Below are positions 61,032 to 64,000 of a stretch of DNA of 64,000 nt, one piece after another; position 1 is the first letter of the stretch, and the number at the start of each line of letters is the position of its first letter. The notes below the pieces were generated by a model, which was not told where the DNA came from, ran no database searches, and saw only the letters and a list, made by a program, of their open reading frames with translations. Source of the stretch: Flavobacterium restrictum (GTDB lineage Bacteria; Bacteroidota; Bacteroidia; Flavobacteriales; Flavobacteriaceae); the NCBI RefSeq assembly GCF_007097245.1, contig NZ_VJZT01000003.1:124001-188000 (forward strand), in the 5' to 3' direction. The translations under genes were made by a program, and so were the position numbers.

Positions 61032-62408
61032 ATGCAGCAATATATAAAAGAATTTTCATACAATATACGATTAGCTTATCCTGTTATTTTGGGAATGTTG
61101 GGGCATACTTTGATTGGAATTGTCGATAATTTTATGGTAGGTAATTTAGGTTCTACGGAGTTGGCGGCAGTTTCGTTAGGGAATAGTTTTATTTTTATTG
61201 CGTTGTCGATTGGGATTGGGTTTTCGACTGCGATTACGCCTTTGGTTGCCGAGGCGGATGCCGAAAAGGACGATAAAAAAATCCGAACCACTTTTCATCA
61301 CGGGTTGTTATTGTGTACAATTTTGGGTGTTGGATTGTTTATACTTACGGTTTTGTCCAAGCAAATTATGTATTTTATGCACCAGCCCAAAGCGGTAGCC
61401 GACTTGGCTGCGCCTTATATTGATTGGGTGGCGTTCTCGCTAATTCCGGTGATTATTTACCAGGGGTATAAGCAGTTTGCGGACGGTTTGTCGCAAACAA
61501 AATACTCGATGTATGCTATTTTTATGGCAAATGTGGTGCATATTTTCTTTAATTATGTGTTGATTTATGGTTTTTGGATTTTTTCGAAAATGGGAATTTT
61601 AGGAGCGGCACTGGGAACGGTAATTTCTAGGATTATGATGGTGGTTTTTATGGATTTGCTGTTGCGAAAGAATGCTGCGTTCCAAAGGTATTTTCAAAAT
61701 TTTAGTTTTAAGGAAATTAGAAAATCAGTTTTAAGGAAGATTATCAATCTAGGTTTGCCCTCGGCGATGCAAATGTTGTTTGAAGTAACGCTTTTTACAG
61801 CTGCGATTTGGCTATCAGGATCATTGGGCAAAAACAATCAAGCGGCCAATCAAATTGCCTTAACGCTGGCATCGTCAACGTTTATGGTGGCGATGGGATT
61901 GAGTGTTACGGCAATGATTAGGGTGAGTCATAGCAAGGGAATGGGAGATTTTAAAAATTTGATTGTAGTGGCACGATCTATTTTTTTGCTGGCGATTATT
62001 TTAGAAACATTTTTTGGAGTTGTATTTGTTGTTTTTCATAACTATTTGCCGCATTTGTTTTTGAACATGACTGATGCGAGTCAAAGTATAGATAACCAAG
62101 AGATTATTTTGATAACCGCCCAATTGTTATTGGTAGCGGCTGTTTTTCAAATTTCGGATGGTATACAAGTGGTCGTTTTGGGGGCTTTGCGTGGTTTGCA
62201 GGATGTAAAAATCCCTATGTACATTACCTTTGTGGCGTATTGGGTTGTTGGATTTCCTATTTCTTTTTATTTAGGAACGTACACCCATTTAGCAGCAGTT
62301 GGCGTTTGGATTGGGCTTTTGGCGGGACTTTCTACAGCGGCCGTTTTTTTATACATTCGGTTTGTTATTTTGACTCGAAAATTGGTTGTTGCTTGTAATG
62401 GGAATTAA
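61032..62408 (+). CDS. MATE-family efflux transporter
   Basis: A 458-residue protein with twelve membrane helices. The start is the ATG at 61032, five bases after AGAGGTGG; a GTG two codons earlier is unlikely. The family's paired lobes are recognisable by YPVILGMLGHTLIGIVDNFM and PLVAEADAEKDDKKIRTTFH in the first half and INLGLPSAMQMLFEVTLF in the second, NorM/DinF style. It exports cations or drugs in exchange for sodium or protons. The substrate is not evident. Confidence 0.94.
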   Translation: MQQYIKEFSYNIRLAYPVILGMLGHTLIGIVDNFMVGNLGSTELAAVSLGNSFIFIALSIGIGFSTAITPLVAEADAEKDDKKIRTTFHHGLLLCTILGVGLFILTVLSKQIMYFMHQPKAVADLAAPYIDWVAFSLIPVIIYQGYKQFADGLSQTKYSMYAIFMANVVHIFFNYVLIYGFWIFSKMGILGAALGTVISRIMMVVFMDLLLRKNAAFQRYFQNFSFKEIRKSVLRKIINLGLPSAMQMLFEVTLFTAAIWLSGSLGKNNQAANQIALTLASSTFMVAMGLSVTAMIRVSHSKGMGDFKNLIVVARSIFLLAIILETFFGVVFVVFHNYLPHLFLNMTDASQSIDNQEIILITAQLLLVAAVFQISDGIQVVVLGALRGLQDVKIPMYITFVAYWVVGFPISFYLGTYTHLAAVGVWIGLLAGLSTAAVFLYIRFVILTRKLVVACNGN

Positions 62409-62480
62409 AATTTTTCTTATTAAGTGTAACTTATACTCCATTTACTCGTATAATAAGCATATCAACTAAACCATAAAAAA

Positions 62481-63386
62481 ATGATACTATTTATTATTCT
62501 CGGAATAATTTTGTTAATCGTTAGTTTTTCATTGAAAAACAATGTAAATCCTTTTTCTAAATTTTCTAATCTGCTCAAAATTATAGGGATTTTACTGGTA
62601 GCATTAGGACTTTTTTCGTCTATGTTCAAGCAAATTGATGCGGGGAAAGTAGGCGTGCAATCGCTATATGGAAGCGTGCAACCCGATGTATTAGAGAGTG
62701 GTTTGCACTTAATCAATCCGCTTTTGGATGTGACGGATTATGATATTCAAACCCAAAATTACACCATGTCAGCTGTTCATGGTGAAGGAGCTCAAGAGGG
62801 AGACGATGCGATTCGAGTTTTGTCAAATGATGGACTTGAAGTGGTAATTGATTTGACGGTTTTGTTCAGAGTATCACCACAGGATGCACCTAAAATTTTT
62901 AAACAAATTGGAGTGGATTATTCAGATAAGATTGTGCGTCCCGTAACTAGAACTCGTATTCGTGACAACGCTGTTTATTATGATGCTGTTGCTTTGTATT
63001 CGACTAAAAGAAACGAATTTCAACAGCGTATTTTCAAGACTATCGAGGCTGATTTCAAAACGAGAGGATTGATTTTAGAGCAACTCTTAATTAGAAACAT
63101 TAACCTTCCTATATCCGTAAAAGCGTCCATCGAAAGCAAAATTAATGCCGAACAAGATGCTCAAAAAATGACTTTTGTTTTGCAAAAAGAAAAACAAGAA
63201 GCCGAGCGTAAACGAGTGGAAGCACAAGGTATTGCGGATTATCAACGTATTATTTCGACTGGATTATCAGACAAGCAATTGCAGTACGAACAAATAAAAG
63301 CACAAAAAGAATTAGCCGCTTCGCCAAATACCAAAATTATTTTTATGGGAAGAGGCAGTGCTCCCGTAATTTTATCGGATAAATAA
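62481..63386 (+). CDS. Prohibitin-family (SPFH/Band 7) membrane protein
   Basis: A 301-residue protein with one or two N-terminal membrane helices (LFIILGIILLIVSFSL; IIGILLVALGLFSSMF) followed by the SPFH domain from about 50 (IDAGKVGVQSLYGSVQPDVL, VVIDLTVLFRVSPQDAPKIF) and a long alanine- and glutamate-rich coiled coil (SKINAEQDAQKMTFVLQKEK). Prohibitins form large rings that organise membranes and modulate proteases such as FtsH. It is monocistronic here. Confidence 0.93.
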   Translation: MILFIILGIILLIVSFSLKNNVNPFSKFSNLLKIIGILLVALGLFSSMFKQIDAGKVGVQSLYGSVQPDVLESGLHLINPLLDVTDYDIQTQNYTMSAVHGEGAQEGDDAIRVLSNDGLEVVIDLTVLFRVSPQDAPKIFKQIGVDYSDKIVRPVTRTRIRDNAVYYDAVALYSTKRNEFQQRIFKTIEADFKTRGLILEQLLIRNINLPISVKASIESKINAEQDAQKMTFVLQKEKQEAERKRVEAQGIADYQRIISTGLSDKQLQYEQIKAQKELAASPNTKIIFMGRGSAPVILSDK

Positions 63387-63420
63387 AAAAGAAATTAGTT
63401 TGGCGTTATGGATTTACGTC

Positions 63421-63559
63421 AATGTCATTAAGTTAAGGAAGGAATTATAAAATTAGCACGCAGATTCAGCAGATTCAGCAGATTTTTTCCTGTTTTTGTG
63501 AGTAAATCGGCGAAATCTGCGTGAAAATAAAAAGAGCAATTTCTTAACTTAATGACATT
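63421..63559. repeat. Nested inverted-repeat element with CGCAGATT core
   Basis: Outer arms 63421-63439 and 63541-63559 match over 18 of 19 bases as reverse complements (AATGTCATTAAGTTAAG). Inner arms CACGCAGATT (63457-63466) and AATCTGCGTG (63514-63523) pair perfectly, with CAGCAGATT repeated twice beside the left one. No gene is enclosed. The CGCAGATT core is shared with the ends of the GxxExxY cassette at 28746-29238. The remaining spacer bases (63387-63711) hold only AT-rich sequence and a 16-base motif before the next gene. Confidence 0.75.
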
Positions 63560-63686
63560 GGGGTTTACGTTGTAAGTACCTGAAATAATTTAATAATATA
63601 TTTTAAAGTTTAAAATAGTGACTTTAAAGCTAATGGCGAACAGCTAATTGCTATAAGCTACTTAAAATAGTTAACTCATAATTCAT

Positions 63687-63702
63687 AATTCATAATTTAT
63701 AA
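63687..63702 (+). repeat. Upstream motif AATTCATAATTTATAA
   Basis: A 16-base motif, within a short ATAATTC tandem repeat, nine bases before the ATG at 63712. The same 16 bases occur in the same orientation before the gene starting at 17180 (17229-17214, minus strand). Confidence 0.6.
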
Positions 63703-63711
63703 CTTTTTAAA

Positions 63712-63939
63712 ATGGAATTACCAAAATTTTTACTAGGCGACAATACTGATTTTCCAGAGGATATTTTTATCATTCACTTGGATTACCCTCGATTCATTAT
63801 CAATCTAAAAGATGATGAAGTTGAGTTTATGGAAGAAGCCGAAGACCTTGACGAAGCCGAATTGAATGCCGAAATGGAAGGGCTTATTGTGCTCGCCAAT
63901 GAATTTTACGACCGAGAAATAGGGAGGTATGAGGAATAA
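63712..63939 (+). CDS. Small acidic hypothetical protein
   Basis: A 75-residue acidic protein. It has a folded-looking start (MELPKFLLGDNTDFPEDIFI then IHLDYPRFIINLKDDEVEF) and a glutamate-rich helix (DLDEAELNAEMEGLIVLANE). I recognise it only as the kind of short conserved protein common in flavobacteria; no function can be given. No operon partner is visible before the window ends at 64000. Confidence 0.75.
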   Translation: MELPKFLLGDNTDFPEDIFIIHLDYPRFIINLKDDEVEFMEEAEDLDEAELNAEMEGLIVLANEFYDREIGRYEE

Positions 63940-64000
63940 TTTTTGATAGTAGTTTTTATTTAGTAGAACAAAAGCTGTAATCAAAAAACCGTTTCCCTGT

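Noticed and set aside
1..64000. CRISPR arrays, rRNA and tRNA genes
   Set aside because: No regularly spaced repeats of the right size, and no T-loop-like or rRNA-like stretches were seen in the spacers.

Overview
The window looks like a stretch of chromosome from a Flavobacterium-like member of the Bacteroidota. The evidence is AT-rich DNA, secreted proteins with gliding-associated (T9SS) C-terminal domains, promoters of the TTTG / TAnnTTTG type, weak ribosome binding sites, 2TM-domain proteins, a fused ccoNO cbb3 oxidase gene, GxxExxY and DUF5606 proteins, and a TsaC/DapD/Mqo housekeeping set. No rRNA, tRNA, CRISPR array, prophage or transposase gene was recognised.

Layout. 1-4105: two secreted giant-adhesin-type genes on the minus strand, the first cut by the window edge. 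4121-5992: an ABC exporter whose two genes are separated by a hexanucleotide repeat. 6090-15343: a possible kinase-fold orphan, a lipoprotein, a 1242-residue phosphatase / kinase-like / outer-membrane-barrel fusion, an HD-PycTM fusion and a GAF protein. 15470-20871: a nucleoid-associated protein, an IS1096-passenger-like acidic protein, a VOC protein, a TonB-dependent receptor and a TPR-like protein. 20901-24041: a LytS-type kinase, three free 2TM proteins and a LytTR regulator. 24767-29827: CDP-alcohol phosphatidyltransferase, heme A synthase, a toxin-antitoxin pair, CCA-adding enzyme, a GxxExxY nuclease gene between perfect 28-bp inverted repeats, and TsaC. 30425-36687: a broken tsaC copy and then an LPS/polysaccharide locus of glycosyltransferases, a deacetylase and an LPS-core kinase in mixed orientations. 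36830-45453: dapD, two tandem toxin-antitoxin cassettes, ruvX, mqo, a FUSC exporter, def, a DUF5606 gene and mazG.

45486-56594 is a coherent microaerobic respiration island: an Fnr/Crp regulator divergent from ccoI, then ccoS, ccoNO, ccoQ, ccoP, ccoG, ccoH, a SafE/DsbD-like membrane protein and convergent hemN. Three promoters here (ccoI, ccoS-ccoNOQP, hemN) carry an Fnr-like palindrome of the form ATGAY-N4-RTCAT at exactly the same distance from the -7 element, so the regulator, oxidase, copper loading and anaerobic heme synthesis appear to form one regulon. 56734-63939 holds a DUF349 protein, two poorly known envelope or propeller proteins, a MATE exporter, a prohibitin-family protein, a nested inverted-repeat element and a small acidic protein.

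The observations most worth following are the GxxExxY gene inside perfect inverted repeats together with a gene-less element sharing its CGCAGATT core, the fixed-spacing Fnr promoters with an apparent autoregulatory overlap, the phosphatase-kinase-barrel fusion, and the orphan HD-PycTM protein with no cyclase beside it.
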